NCBI GenBank assembly: GCA_020024985.1
Contig: JAHHSW010000002.1
Span: 1 to 21,574 of the forward strand
Length of the DNA stretch: 21,574 nucleotides
Direction: 5' to 3'
Origin: Anaeroplasmataceae bacterium
Lineage (GTDB): Bacteria > Bacillota_I > Bacilli_A > Acholeplasmatales > Anaeroplasmataceae
The translations under genes and the position numbers were made by a program. The notes under the pieces are model-generated. The model had not been told where the DNA came from, made no database searches, and saw only the letters and a program-made list of their open reading frames with translations. This document shows, piece after piece, positions 1-7,304 of this stretch (the stretch's first letter is position 1; the number at the start of each line of letters is the position of its first letter).

Positions 1-20
1 TTTCGTTAAGCGACTCGTTT

Positions 21-49
21 ATTATAGCATTTTAAAATTTTAATGTCAA
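21..49 (-). promoter_or_regulatory. Strong sigma-A-type promoter firing off the left edge
   Basis: On the minus strand a perfect -35 TTGACA (44-49) is followed after exactly 17 nt by a perfect -10 TATAAT (21-26). The -10 is preceded by TGC, so it is also an extended -10. The transcript would start near position 14 and leave the window to the left, so its gene is not visible. This is the best promoter match in the window. Confidence 0.85.
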
Positions 50-160
50 GCACAATTTTATCATTTTTTTACTTTTTTTATTAATTTAGTGCCACTTTTT
101 CTAGAGAAAAGCCATACCCAATAACAACGCTCTACTGCGTTTCTTACCGCTTGATTTTCT

Positions 161-190
161 AAAAAAATCCGATTGTATCGAGCTTTTTTT
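161..190. terminator. Possible bidirectional terminator
   Basis: A short stem CGAT/ATCG with a 3-nt loop is flanked by seven A on one side and seven T on the other, so either strand reads as a hairpin followed by a U run. The stem is short. It may act as a backup to the tsaC terminator. Confidence 0.35.
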
Positions 191-261
191 AAGGCTTGGA
201 TAGCTAAATTATGCTGTTTTACTTTTTATCTATATTTCTTTACAATTTAAAAGATTTTTTA

Positions 262-302
262 AATAAAAGAGGATTCCCATATTATAATGAAAATCCCCCT
301 TA
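262..302 (-). terminator. Terminator of the Nudix-prmC-tsaC operon
   Basis: Directly after the tsaC stop the minus strand has an imperfect hairpin (arms about 289-301 and 268-277, G-rich against C/T-rich with G.U pairs) followed by TTTTATTT. Position and U-rich tail fit intrinsic termination, although the stem is imperfect. Confidence 0.6.
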
Positions 303-305
303 ATT

Positions 306-854
306 TTATTCATTTATTACCTTTAAAATGTCATTACTACTGATTTGACCTTCTCTTAAAATCTTAAAGCTATCTCCTGTAAGGAATACTACTGTTGATG
401 CTATATTTGATGAAGGTAAATTACTTGGATATATAAGATCTACTAAATCATGATAATTTTCATATATTTCATCATATTCATTAAATGGAACCTCACCAGA
501 CTCATTTACTGAGGTAGTTAGCATTGGTCCATTATCCTTTAATAAATCTAAGGCTAGGCTAGAATTAGGAATTCTAATACCAATTGTCTTATACCCTATC
601 CTTTCAAAAACCTCAGGCTTACTATTTAATATTACAGTTAATGGTCCTGGTAGAAATTTATTGATTAGCTTTCTAGCTGTAGGAGTTACTACAGCAATTT
701 CTTCTATTTGCTCTAAACTAGCACATAGGCAAGCTAATAGCTTATCTAAGGGTCTATGCTTTATTTCATAAATTCTTTTAATACCCTCTACATCAAAAAT
801 CTTAGTTCCTATTCCATAGACTGTATCTGTTGGAAATATAATTACTCTTCCCAT
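306..854 (-). CDS. tsaC: L-threonylcarbamoyladenylate synthase (TsaC/YrdC family)
   Basis: The product probably makes threonylcarbamoyl-AMP from threonine, bicarbonate and ATP, the first step of tRNA t6A modification, in the cytoplasm. It is 182 residues, a single YrdC domain without the extra Sua5 domain. Visible family motifs are FPTDTVYGIG (7-16), a basic KHRPLDKLL segment (32-40; the family usually has K-x-R-p-x-x-K-P-L), PGPLTVIL (69-76), GIRIPN (92-97) and TTSVNESG (113-120). The start is fixed because an in-frame TGA lies two codons upstream of the ATG; the protein therefore begins almost at the first beta strand, a little shorter at the N-terminus than most homologues. The start overlaps the prmC end by 13 nt, so translation is probably coupled. 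The prmC-tsaC pairing is common in Bacillota. Confidence 0.9.
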   Translation of the reverse strand: MGRVIIFPTDTVYGIGTKIFDVEGIKRIYEIKHRPLDKLLACLCASLEQIEEIAVVTPTARKLINKFLPGPLTVILNSKPEVFERIGYKTIGIRIPNSSLALDLLKDNGPMLTTSVNESGEVPFNEYDEIYENYHDLVDLIYPSNLPSSNIASTVVFLTGDSFKILREGQISSNDILKVINE

Positions 855-1702
855 TTGAAATCACCGACATAAATAAATGTCATTCTATCCTTTCCTTCTA
901 AATCCTTTAATACCTCAACCTTAGACTTTGGAAAATACTCATGTGCTAAGGCAATCATCTCTTCCTTCTTATCATAGCCATGCTCAAAGCAGATAATAGC
1001 CTTATCCTTTAATAATGGCTTAACTCCGCTTAAAATAATTCTATAGAACTTCATTCCATCATTGCCGCCGAATAAAGCAATATTAGGCTCATTATCCTTA
1101 ACAAGGCTCATAACCTCCTCGTCCTCTGGGATATATGGTGGGTTAGAGACAAAAATATCAAATTTTCTACCCTTGAATGGCTCTAGCATATCACCTTGGA
1201 AAAATTCAACTCCAGCATTAAACTTTTCGTTATTCACTCTAGCAACAGCTAAGGCCTCATTAGATATATCTGATGCAACTACATGCATATGCTTTTCCTC
1301 TAGGGCAAGTGAGATAGCTATACAGCCAGAGCCAGTTGCTAAATCACAAACCTCTACATCCTTACCCTTAAAGTGCTCATCATATCTATATAATATATTT
1401 TCTACAAGCTCCTCAGTTTCATATCTTGGAATTAATACATCCTCATTAACTATAAAGTCATAGCCATAAAAGCAGCTTGTACCAATTAAATATTGCATTG
1501 GCTTATTCTCATTAAGATATTTATCAAATACCTCATTAAACTTACTTTCTATTTCAGGGGAAACCTCATCATGCATCTTCATATAAAGCTCATTAGTCTC
1601 TAAGCCTGCAATATGCTCCATAAGTAGGATTACTGCACTCTCCTCCTTATCATGCATTATAGCTTCATTTTCCTTATCCTTTATAAACCTTTGATATGTC
1701 AT
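842..1702 (-). CDS. prmC: Peptide chain release factor N5-glutamine methyltransferase
   Basis: PrmC methylates the GGQ glutamine of RF1 and RF2 using S-adenosylmethionine, which improves termination. The protein has 286 residues, normal for the family. An N-terminal helical substrate domain (about 1-95) is followed by IPRYETE (91-97; the usual form is IPRPETE), the SAM-binding DLATGSGCIAI (120-130), the acidic VVASDIS (141-147) and the catalytic NPPYIP (187-192). The start overlaps the upstream Nudix stop as ATGA (4 nt), and its own end overlaps tsaC, so the three genes form a coupled unit. In Bacillota prfA (RF1) often sits just upstream of prmC; here it does not, and a Nudix gene takes that place. 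I am confident of the family; substrate is inferred from the NPPY and IPRxETE motifs. Confidence 0.93.
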   Translation of the reverse strand: MTYQRFIKDKENEAIMHDKEESAVILLMEHIAGLETNELYMKMHDEVSPEIESKFNEVFDKYLNENKPMQYLIGTSCFYGYDFIVNEDVLIPRYETEELVENILYRYDEHFKGKDVEVCDLATGSGCIAISLALEEKHMHVVASDISNEALAVARVNNEKFNAGVEFFQGDMLEPFKGRKFDIFVSNPPYIPEDEEVMSLVKDNEPNIALFGGNDGMKFYRIILSGVKPLLKDKAIICFEHGYDKKEEMIALAHEYFPKSKVEVLKDLEGKDRMTFIYVGDFKWEE

Positions 1703-2151
1703 ACTTCCTCACTCCTTATAAATTTATCATTATCATAAATTAATCTAATATTAAAAATATCATCATTATCTAATAGCTTATTTAAAAATACATAGTCTCC
1801 CTCCCATAGAGGTAAGCTAAGTATATCCCCTTTATTTATCCAATAAAGGGTTCCCTCATTACAGCTAGGTAGGGGAAACTTATCCACCTTAGCAACATAT
1901 AAATGCATACGCTCACTATATGAGGTATTAATAAAATCTACGATTCCTCTTTTTCTATAGCTAGTAAGCCTAATGCCTACCTCCTCATATACCTCTCTTA
2001 TAAGAGCCTCATCAGGAGCCTCTCCCTTTTCTATATGCCCACCGATTCCTAGGTATTTCCCTTCATTAGAATCATTCTTCCTTTTGTTTCTATAAAGCAT
2101 TAGATATTCATTTTTTTCATTTTCAATATAGCATAATACAGTTTCAATCAT
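1699..2151 (-). CDS. Nudix hydrolase, MutT/MutX-like
   Basis: This 150-residue protein carries a full Nudix box at residues 38-60 (G-x5-E-x7-R-E-x-x-E-E-x-G-I), the Mg-dependent site for hydrolysing nucleoside diphosphate-X compounds. The segment LPLWEGDYVFLNKLL (about 113-127) resembles the W-E-G-D segment of Gram-positive MutX-type 8-oxo-dGTP diphosphatases, so a nucleotide-sanitising role is plausible, but the substrate cannot be read from sequence. It is the first gene of the Nudix-prmC-tsaC unit and its TGA overlaps the prmC ATG. Upstream, the GT4 terminator and a TGATATAAT -10 suggest it starts a separate transcript. The ribosome binding site (GGTGA) is weak. Confidence 0.88.
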   Translation of the reverse strand: MIETVLCYIENEKNEYLMLYRNKRKNDSNEGKYLGIGGHIEKGEAPDEALIREVYEEVGIRLTSYRKRGIVDFINTSYSERMHLYVAKVDKFPLPSCNEGTLYWINKGDILSLPLWEGDYVFLNKLLDNDDIFNIRLIYDNDKFIRSEEV

Positions 2152-2169
2152 AATAATTTCACCAAAGAA

Positions 2170-2175
2170 ATTATA
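2170..2175 (-). promoter_or_regulatory. Possible extended -10 for the Nudix operon
   Basis: TGATATAAT on the minus strand is a consensus extended -10 located just after the GT4 terminator hairpin. No good -35 is seen at 17 nt (CTTTTA). The start site would fall only about 12 nt before the Nudix ATG, giving a very short leader, so this call is tentative. Confidence 0.4.
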
Positions 2176-2186
2176 TCATATATTAA

Positions 2187-2208
2187 AAGGGATAAAAGCT
2201 TATCCCTT
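2187..2208 (-). terminator. Terminator after the GT4 glycosyltransferase gene
   Basis: A perfect 9-bp stem (AAGGGATAA/TTATCCCTT) with a 4-nt loop begins seven bases after the GT4 stop and is followed on the minus strand by TTAATAT. The U run is short, so termination may be partial and allow read-through into the Nudix gene. Confidence 0.6.
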
Positions 2209-2214
2209 AATATT

Positions 2215-3231
2215 CTATAATTTTTTATTTAATAGCTCCTCATAATAATATTTTAGCTTAGCGCCAACATTAATTAAATCTCTTTCTGATGCAAGCATAA
2301 AGCCATTCTCTACCATTTCACTATTATCGCTAGAAAGAACCCTTTTAATAGCCTCTATAAATTCTTGATTGTTATTACACATAATTGCATCTCTACCATT
2401 TTCTAAATAGCTTAAGGCTCCTATATTTCTAACAATAGTAGGACATTTACTAGCTAGGGCCTCTAATACTACTATTCCCTCTGTTTCCTCATAGCTTGGG
2501 AAAAGGAAGCAAGAAGCTAAATGAAGCATTTCGATAATAACCTCCTGCTCAACATAGCCAGGTAATAAGCAGTTATCACTCTTATTTTTTATTGCCTCAT
2601 TTATAAGCTTAGTATTAGATAGCTTATTTTTATTTCCAAACCAAATAAATTTAACATCCTTAAAGCTTTTAGCTATTTCAATAAAGTCATGGGTTCCCTT
2701 ACGCTCAAAGGTCCAGCCAATACCTATAACCACCTTTTGGCCTGGCTCTATACCAAATCTAGCCCTAAGCTCCTGCTTTCTTTCTTCACTTAGTTTTACC
2801 TCACTATATCTTTTAACGTTTATTCCATTGCTGACATCAACAACAGGACATTTAATATAGTCATAATTTTCTATTAAGCTCTTTGAATATGGAGTTGGAG
2901 TAATAATTAAATCTGCCTTTTCATAAACCCATTCCATCATTTTATAAAAGAATGGCTTAGCTAACCACCAGAAGGCAAAGGAATTTCTAAAGTCCTCCTT
3001 AGTAGAATGGCCATGTACTATGATTGGTAAGCCCTTTTTCTTACATTTCTTTAATACATGTAGGCTCTTTAAAAAATATGTGTTTATATGAGCTATATCA
3101 TAGCTATCCTTTGGATTAAGGGTAGTTTCAACGCCATTCATAGCTAATGATTTTTGCTGATGAAGCATAGCTCTTCCTATACCACTTTTTCTCATTGCCT
3201 TTTGATTTTCAAAATATAATAGTACCTTCAC
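2215..3231 (-). CDS. GT4-family glycosyltransferase, probably glycolipid synthesis
   Basis: A retaining GT-B glycosyltransferase of family GT4 with a short N-terminal half and a C-terminal sugar-nucleotide domain. Visible features, numbered from the chosen start, are KSGIGRA (15-21, the N-terminal glycine motif), HGHSTKEDF (73-81) and the E-x7-E motif FPSYEETEGIVVLE with E249 and E257. The overall style (MKVLLYFE start, SGIGRA, HGHST) recalls the CpoA/BgsA group of streptococci and enterococci, which adds a second sugar to glucosyl-diacylglycerol; that substrate is inference from memory of the family. Start choice: the longest frame opens at GTG 3240, but GGAG overlaps that codon and lies 8 nt before the GTG at 3229-3231, which gives 338 residues beginning MKVLLYF. 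It has its own promoter and terminator and so seems to be a single-gene unit. No signal peptide is seen; it should act at the inner membrane face. Confidence 0.8.
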   Translation of the reverse strand: MKVLLYFENQKAMRKSGIGRAMLHQQKSLAMNGVETTLNPKDSYDIAHINTYFLKSLHVLKKCKKKGLPIIVHGHSTKEDFRNSFAFWWLAKPFFYKMMEWVYEKADLIITPTPYSKSLIENYDYIKCPVVDVSNGINVKRYSEVKLSEERKQELRARFGIEPGQKVVIGIGWTFERKGTHDFIEIAKSFKDVKFIWFGNKNKLSNTKLINEAIKNKSDNCLLPGYVEQEVIIEMLHLASCFLFPSYEETEGIVVLEALASKCPTIVRNIGALSYLENGRDAIMCNNNQEFIEAIKRVLSSDNSEMVENGFMLASERDLINVGAKLKYYYEELLNKKL

Positions 3232-3263
3232 TAAAATCACTCCAATTTCTTTTTGATATGATA

Positions 3264-3269
3264 ATTATA
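3264..3269 (-). promoter_or_regulatory. Extended -10 for the GT4 gene
   Basis: TGCTATAAT on the minus strand is a perfect extended -10, 33 nt before the chosen GTG start. The position of a -35 coincides with the end of the upstream terminator and has no consensus match, which is tolerated for extended -10 promoters. Confidence 0.6.
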
Positions 3270-3282
3270 GCACATTAACTAG

Positions 3283-3313
3283 AAAAAAGGACCTCAATTA
3301 ATTGAGATCCTTT
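3283..3313 (-). terminator. Terminator of the repeat lipoprotein gene
   Basis: A long self-complementary stem (AAGGATCTCAATT / AATTGAGGTCCTT, one G.U pair) is followed by a T run on the minus strand, 21 nt after the lipoprotein stop. It is a strong intrinsic terminator. Confidence 0.9.
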
Positions 3314-3333
3314 AAAATTAATATTACTAATTA

Positions 3334-4761
3334 TTACTTAGCTTCCTTGAATGCAGAAATAGCAGTTGTATGTAACTGAGCATCCTTATAAATGTATAAG
3401 AAGCCCTCGCAATTAATCTTATCTCCTACCTTTAATGCTAATGCTGTCTTATAAACCTCTGTATCAGCACCAGTTAGATAAGATTCAACACAGAAGGTTA
3501 AGGTCTTATCATTTAGCTTAACATCATAGTAGATATCTCCACCGCTCTTTTCAGGAGCCTGTACCTTAGTAACCTCTAGTCCCTTGAATAATACTCTTTG
3601 AGTTGATAAGGCTAAAAGCTCAGGAGTACCAAATAGACTTGTTGCATCCTTAGCCTTAGTTAAATACTTACCCTCAAGTACCTCATAGGTAGCCTCTGCA
3701 CCAGCCTCTGAGCCTAAGATTTCAGTCATTCCTGACCAAGATCCCTTTTGACCAGTTACCTTAATTCTTGTACCAACTGTAAGCTTAGTATCAAAATCTT
3801 CCTTAGTACAAGGTAATTGATAAACAAAGTATGCACCCTCATTATCAGCAACGTAGAAGGTAGCCTTGTTCTCCCACCAGCCCTGACGTGCTTGAATAAA
3901 TCCTTCAATTACAACAGTTTCACCATCAGCCTTAGCAACATACTCACTATAGCTTAATGCGCCCTCTGTCTTAGTTAAAACATTATTAGAAACTGTAATA
4001 GCAATTGTATGTAGCTGTGGATTGTTGTAGCAATACATATAGCCCTCAGTAGAAATTACATCTCCTGCCTTTAATGCTAATGCTGTCTTATAAACCTCTG
4101 TATCAGCACCTCTTAAATAAGATTCTACACAGAAGGTTAAAATGCTAGTTCCATCTGTAACATCAAAATAAATATCTCCACCGCTCTTTTCTGGAGCCTG
4201 TACATCTACTACTGTTAAATTAGCAATAGAAACCTTTTGAGTTAAATGCTCTAATAAAAGCTTACTATCAAGACCCTCTAAAGGCTTTGCCTCATAAACC
4301 TTAGTCCCCTCAAGTACCTTATAGGTAGCCTCTGCACCAGCCTCTGAGCCTAAAACCTCAGTCATGCCAGCCCATGCACCCTTAATACCAGTAACCTCAA
4401 TTTGATTACCTATCTTTAAATCCTTATCATATTGCTCCTTTGTACAAGGTAGCTCATATAGGAAATAAGCACCTACATTATCCTGTAGATAAATTGTCGC
4501 CTTGTTTTCCCACCAGCCTTGCTTATCCTGGATATAGCCTCTTACTGTAACCTCATCACCAAGCTTAGCAGCAACATATGCTGGATAAGTAGATTCGTTC
4601 TCTGGAACGGTTGGTGTAGGCTTTACTGTTGGCTCTACTGTTGGTTCTGTTGTTGGAGTTGTTGTTGGAGCTTCTGTTTTATTATTTTCCCCTGCACAAG
4701 CAACTAAAGAACCTGCAAATAATAATGATAAAGATAATAATGCCACTTTTTTCATTTTCAT
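3334..4761 (-). CDS. Surface lipoprotein with two tandem OB-like repeats
   Basis: A 475-residue lipoprotein of unknown function. Residues 1-21 form a signal peptide ending in the lipobox LVAC, with lipidated Cys22. A Thr/Pro/Glu-rich linker (about 29-58) resembles cell-wall-spanning spacers. The rest is two homologous modules, about 59-257 and 270-470, offset by 212-213 residues, sharing QGWWENKAT, SEAGAEATY, QAPEKSGGDIY and TFCVESYL. Each module looks like two beta-rich halves with the G-x-V-x-V-x-G pattern of OB folds, as in YhcR-type OB domains; that fold is inference. No catalytic motif is seen. The gene has a promoter and terminator of its own but sits just after the binding-protein gene of an ABC importer, so a role in capturing a polymer or ligand at the surface is possible. 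The first ATG is chosen because AAGGAG lies 9 nt upstream. Confidence 0.8.
   Translation of the reverse strand: MKMKKVALLSLSLLFAGSLVACAGENNKTEAPTTTPTTEPTVEPTVKPTPTVPENESTYPAYVAAKLGDEVTVRGYIQDKQGWWENKATIYLQDNVGAYFLYELPCTKEQYDKDLKIGNQIEVTGIKGAWAGMTEVLGSEAGAEATYKVLEGTKVYEAKPLEGLDSKLLLEHLTQKVSIANLTVVDVQAPEKSGGDIYFDVTDGTSILTFCVESYLRGADTEVYKTALALKAGDVISTEGYMYCYNNPQLHTIAITVSNNVLTKTEGALSYSEYVAKADGETVVIEGFIQARQGWWENKATFYVADNEGAYFVYQLPCTKEDFDTKLTVGTRIKVTGQKGSWSGMTEILGSEAGAEATYEVLEGKYLTKAKDATSLFGTPELLALSTQRVLFKGLEVTKVQAPEKSGGDIYYDVKLNDKTLTFCVESYLTGADTEVYKTALALKVGDKINCEGFLYIYKDAQLHTTAISAFKEAK
3352..4587 (-). repeat. Tandem intragenic duplication (two copies, about 600 bp each)
   Basis: Copy 1 spans about 3991-4587 and copy 2 about 3352-3954. 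Identity is high at DNA level in places: a 41-bp block is identical at 3431-3471 and 4070-4110 (639 bp apart, 213 codons), and another well-matched block is at about 3690-3760 against 4314-4384. Such DNA identity suggests recent duplication or gene conversion, or strong constraint. Confidence 0.85.
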
Positions 4762-4794
4762 ATCAAATTTTCTCCTTCCGCTTATTACATTCTA

Positions 4795-4823
4795 ATTATA
4801 GTCTTTATTTACGGCAACTTCAA
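4795..4823 (-). promoter_or_regulatory. Promoter for the repeat lipoprotein gene
   Basis: On the minus strand -35 TTGAAG (4818-4823) and a perfect -10 TATAAT (4795-4800) are 17 nt apart. The site lies in the 77-nt gap after the binding-protein gene. A small 6-bp hairpin (4822-4840) overlaps that gene's stop codon and the -35, and could reduce read-through. Confidence 0.7.
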
Positions 4824-4838
4824 CCATACTATAGATGG

Positions 4839-6416
4839 TTAACGCTTTCTTTTTCCATTTAAGCTAGAATAAAGAACATATCCACCCATAAGAAGCCAAA
4901 CACCTCCTATTGTAGATAAAAGAATAATACCCTCCTTATATATTTTTCTATGAATTGTATTTTCTCCATCCATAAGCTCAGAAAGATTATTCTTTTCAAT
5001 ACATTTTTCAAATAGCTCATCTAGCTCCTCATATTTTTTATATCTATTGTTTTTACCACATACAGCCTCTATTAAATAAGAGCCAGCATCACGAACGTAT
5101 GAAGAGCCATTAAATACTGGTGATATAAAGGTATTATCCACATTATCTAAAACTAGCTTAGAGGCATCTCTTTTAACCTTATATTCGCTAGAATCATTTA
5201 AATAGCTAGTAAAATTTTCACTTTCTGCAGCTCTAGAGGTTACTGGTAGGTAGCCCTCTGTTTTACTATAGGCAAGCTGTACCTCATCAGTAAGTAAGAA
5301 TTGTGAGAATAGCCATGAGGCTATTACCTCCTGAGGATCATCCTTATTAAAGATACAAATAGATGGTCCCTGAGAAATCATTTGTGGATTAGCTGGATCA
5401 TATTGAGGAACGGCCCTTACCACTGTTTCAAATCTAGGCTTACTACCATCAGCACCATTCGCATGATCTGATGAGGTTGCATCTACACCAAGCCAGGTCG
5501 CACCTGCAGTACTATCAATACACATAACACTTTCCCATTTATTAAAGAAATTTCCTGGATAGCTTACCTTTTTAAAGGTTGTAAACTCACCCTTAAGGCC
5601 TCTATCACCTAGCTCTAATAAAAGCTTTTTAGTTTCCTCATTAAATAATAGTACCTCTCCCTTTTCTGTAGAAACAGGAATACCTAGCTCCTTAGCCATA
5701 GTAATAAACATATTATCTGTTGATTTATAAATCATTGGATATAATACGTCATACTTGCTTTGGAAGCTTAGGGTACCATCACCCTTAGCTAAAAGAGCCT
5801 TATTACAAACCTCCCACATCCAATCCCAGGTTAAAATATCTGGTATTTTAAAGCCTAAGGCCTCTACATAATCCTTATTTATATAGCAAGCCTCTGTAGA
5901 CCTCATAAATGGTAAGGTATAATTTCTATTTTCTATTAGCCCCTCCTCAAGGTATTTTGGGTATATTTCATATTTCTTAGGCCCATCAAAGGCTAAATCA
6001 GTTCCCCCAAGACCATAGGATGCGTTATTCATTAGGGTGTTTAAATCAACCACTATATTGTTACCCTCCTTGTAGGTAGCAACATGATCTGGATAGGCAA
6101 TACAAACATTTGGTGTTGTGTTAGTCGCAATATTAACTAAAACATCCTTGTATATATCAGGGTAGCTTGCGAAATTACGTATCTCAACATGGATGTTAGG
6201 ATAAATACTTTCAAAGCTTTCTATAGCCTGATTATAAATTTCTATCTGCTTTTTATTACCATCATTTTTAGCCCAAAAGCTAATATTATATTCTCTTGTA
6301 TTATCAAAGCTTTCTGGCATATTAAAGCTTTGTAAATTATTTGTTCCTTTATGGCATGAGGCTAGAGCTAGGCCTTGTAATAGAATTACTGCCAAAACTA
6401 ATATTCTCTTCTTCAT
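4839..6416 (-). CDS. ABC sugar importer solute-binding lipoprotein with C-terminal membrane helix
   Basis: A 525-residue extracellular solute-binding protein of the family 1 carbohydrate type (COG1653-like). The signal peptide ends in LALASC, so Cys21 is the predicted lipid anchor. The early strand NISFWAKNDGNKKQIEIYN and the following FESIYPNIHVE are typical of these proteins, as is the later block placing a W after QEVIASWLFSQF. It is unusual that the C-terminus adds a hydrophobic helix (about 496-518) followed by NGKRKR, a stop-transfer-like basic tail; family members normally lack it. The start overlaps the upstream permease stop by 1 nt, so the genes are coupled. The ligand cannot be deduced. 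No ATPase gene is nearby; a shared MsmK-type ATPase elsewhere may energise the system. Confidence 0.87.
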   Translation of the reverse strand: MKKRILVLAVILLQGLALASCHKGTNNLQSFNMPESFDNTREYNISFWAKNDGNKKQIEIYNQAIESFESIYPNIHVEIRNFASYPDIYKDVLVNIATNTTPNVCIAYPDHVATYKEGNNIVVDLNTLMNNASYGLGGTDLAFDGPKKYEIYPKYLEEGLIENRNYTLPFMRSTEACYINKDYVEALGFKIPDILTWDWMWEVCNKALLAKGDGTLSFQSKYDVLYPMIYKSTDNMFITMAKELGIPVSTEKGEVLLFNEETKKLLLELGDRGLKGEFTTFKKVSYPGNFFNKWESVMCIDSTAGATWLGVDATSSDHANGADGSKPRFETVVRAVPQYDPANPQMISQGPSICIFNKDDPQEVIASWLFSQFLLTDEVQLAYSKTEGYLPVTSRAAESENFTSYLNDSSEYKVKRDASKLVLDNVDNTFISPVFNGSSYVRDAGSYLIEAVCGKNNRYKKYEELDELFEKCIEKNNLSELMDGENTIHRKIYKEGIILLSTIGGVWLLMGGYVLYSSLNGKRKR

Positions 6417-7291
6417 TATCCCTTAGCTCCTGTTCTTGAAACTCCTGACATTATTTGCTTTCTAAATATTATGAATAATATTAGAAGTGGAGTAGATACA
6501 CATACAACAGCTGCCATCATTGCTGGTATATTATCTCTACCAAAGCCAGTTGATTTTATAATTTCTATGGCATTACTTACTAAATAATAATCCTCACTAG
6601 TAGTAATTAATCTAGGCCATACATAAGAATTCCAGCATTCAATTAGCTTTAAAACAACTATTGAAACAATAGTAGGCTTTGAAAGTGGGACTAAAACCTT
6701 ACATAAATAATTAAAATCTGAAACACCATCTACCTTCGCCGCATAATATAAATTATCTGGTACCTGCATAAAGTTTTGCCTTAGTAGATAAATATAAAAT
6801 ACTGATAATACTGAAGGCATTATTAAGCCTGTAAAGGTATATCTTAAATCTAAATTAACAATGGTTGTATAATTGGTGATAATTACTAGCTCATTAGGAA
6901 TCATCATCATTGCTAAAAATAAGGTAAATACTAAATTCTTTCCCTTGAATTCTAGCCTTGCAAAGGCAAAGGATGCTAATAATGAAACAACAAGCATTAT
7001 TGCCGTAGTAGCTAGTGAGAATATTAAGGTATTTGCCATATATCTCAATAGCTTTACCTGAGTCCAAGCTATATAATAGTTTTCTAATGTCAAATGCTTA
7101 ACATAAAGCAGTGGCAAAGATTCACTAGTATAATCACTAAATGTTTTTAATGAGGTTATAAGCATCCAATAGAATGGGAATAAAATAACTAATCCCCAAA
7201 ATATCAAAAAGGTGTAAATTAAAACCTTTTTGACTATAGAGAATAATTTTTGCTTCTCTACCTCTTTTTTGACGTCCTTAACGTTTTCCAT
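6416..7291 (-). CDS. Carbohydrate ABC importer permease, MalG/UgpE type
   Basis: A 291-residue inner-membrane permease of the binding-protein-dependent type with about six membrane segments; the first follows a charged N-terminal region (1-20) at about 24-48. The EAA loop that contacts the ATPase is clear: YYAAKVDG (182-189), ending in VPLSKP (201-206). The protein pairs with the permease encoded just upstream to form the translocation channel. It lies 13 nt after that gene behind a very strong AGGAGGTG binding site and overlaps the binding-protein start by 1 nt. Length and motif placement are normal. The transported sugar or other solute is unknown. Confidence 0.9.
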   Translation of the reverse strand: MENVKDVKKEVEKQKLFSIVKKVLIYTFLIFWGLVILFPFYWMLITSLKTFSDYTSESLPLLYVKHLTLENYYIAWTQVKLLRYMANTLIFSLATTAIMLVVSLLASFAFARLEFKGKNLVFTLFLAMMMIPNELVIITNYTTIVNLDLRYTFTGLIMPSVLSVFYIYLLRQNFMQVPDNLYYAAKVDGVSDFNYLCKVLVPLSKPTIVSIVVLKLIECWNSYVWPRLITTSEDYYLVSNAIEIIKSTGFGRDNIPAMMAAVVCVSTPLLILFIIFRKQIMSGVSRTGAKG

Positions 7292-7304
7292 TTATCCCCA
7301 CCTC

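Larger units (their letters stand above)
50..305. other. Intergenic spacer with no gene seen
   Basis: This AT-rich stretch lies between the tsaC stop and the promoter at the left edge. I find no ORF with a believable ribosome binding site on either strand. It contains the tsaC terminator (about 262-302), a weaker bidirectional terminator-like hairpin (161-190) and a 5-bp hairpin around 126-142 with no obvious role. I see no tRNA or repeat. Confidence 0.6.

Noticed and set aside
1062..1463. 133-codon plus-strand ORF opposite prmC
   Set aside because: It is a shadow of the conserved prmC frame, with low-complexity Ser/Thr composition and no binding site.
3232..3240. GTG at 3238-3240 as the glycosyltransferase start
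   Set aside because: GGAG overlaps this codon; the GTG at 3229-3231 has GGAG at 8 nt and gives the family-like MKVLLYF start.
3431..4110. CRISPR or mobile repeat array
   Set aside because: There are only two copies, in frame and inside one ORF, so this is a protein-domain duplication. No insertion sequence ends or CRISPR array were seen anywhere in the window.
4519..4862. Plus-strand ORFs opposite the lipoprotein linker, rich in Cys, Trp and Leu
   Set aside because: They mirror the Thr/Pro-rich coding repeat on the other strand, overlap each other in different frames and lack ribosome binding sites.
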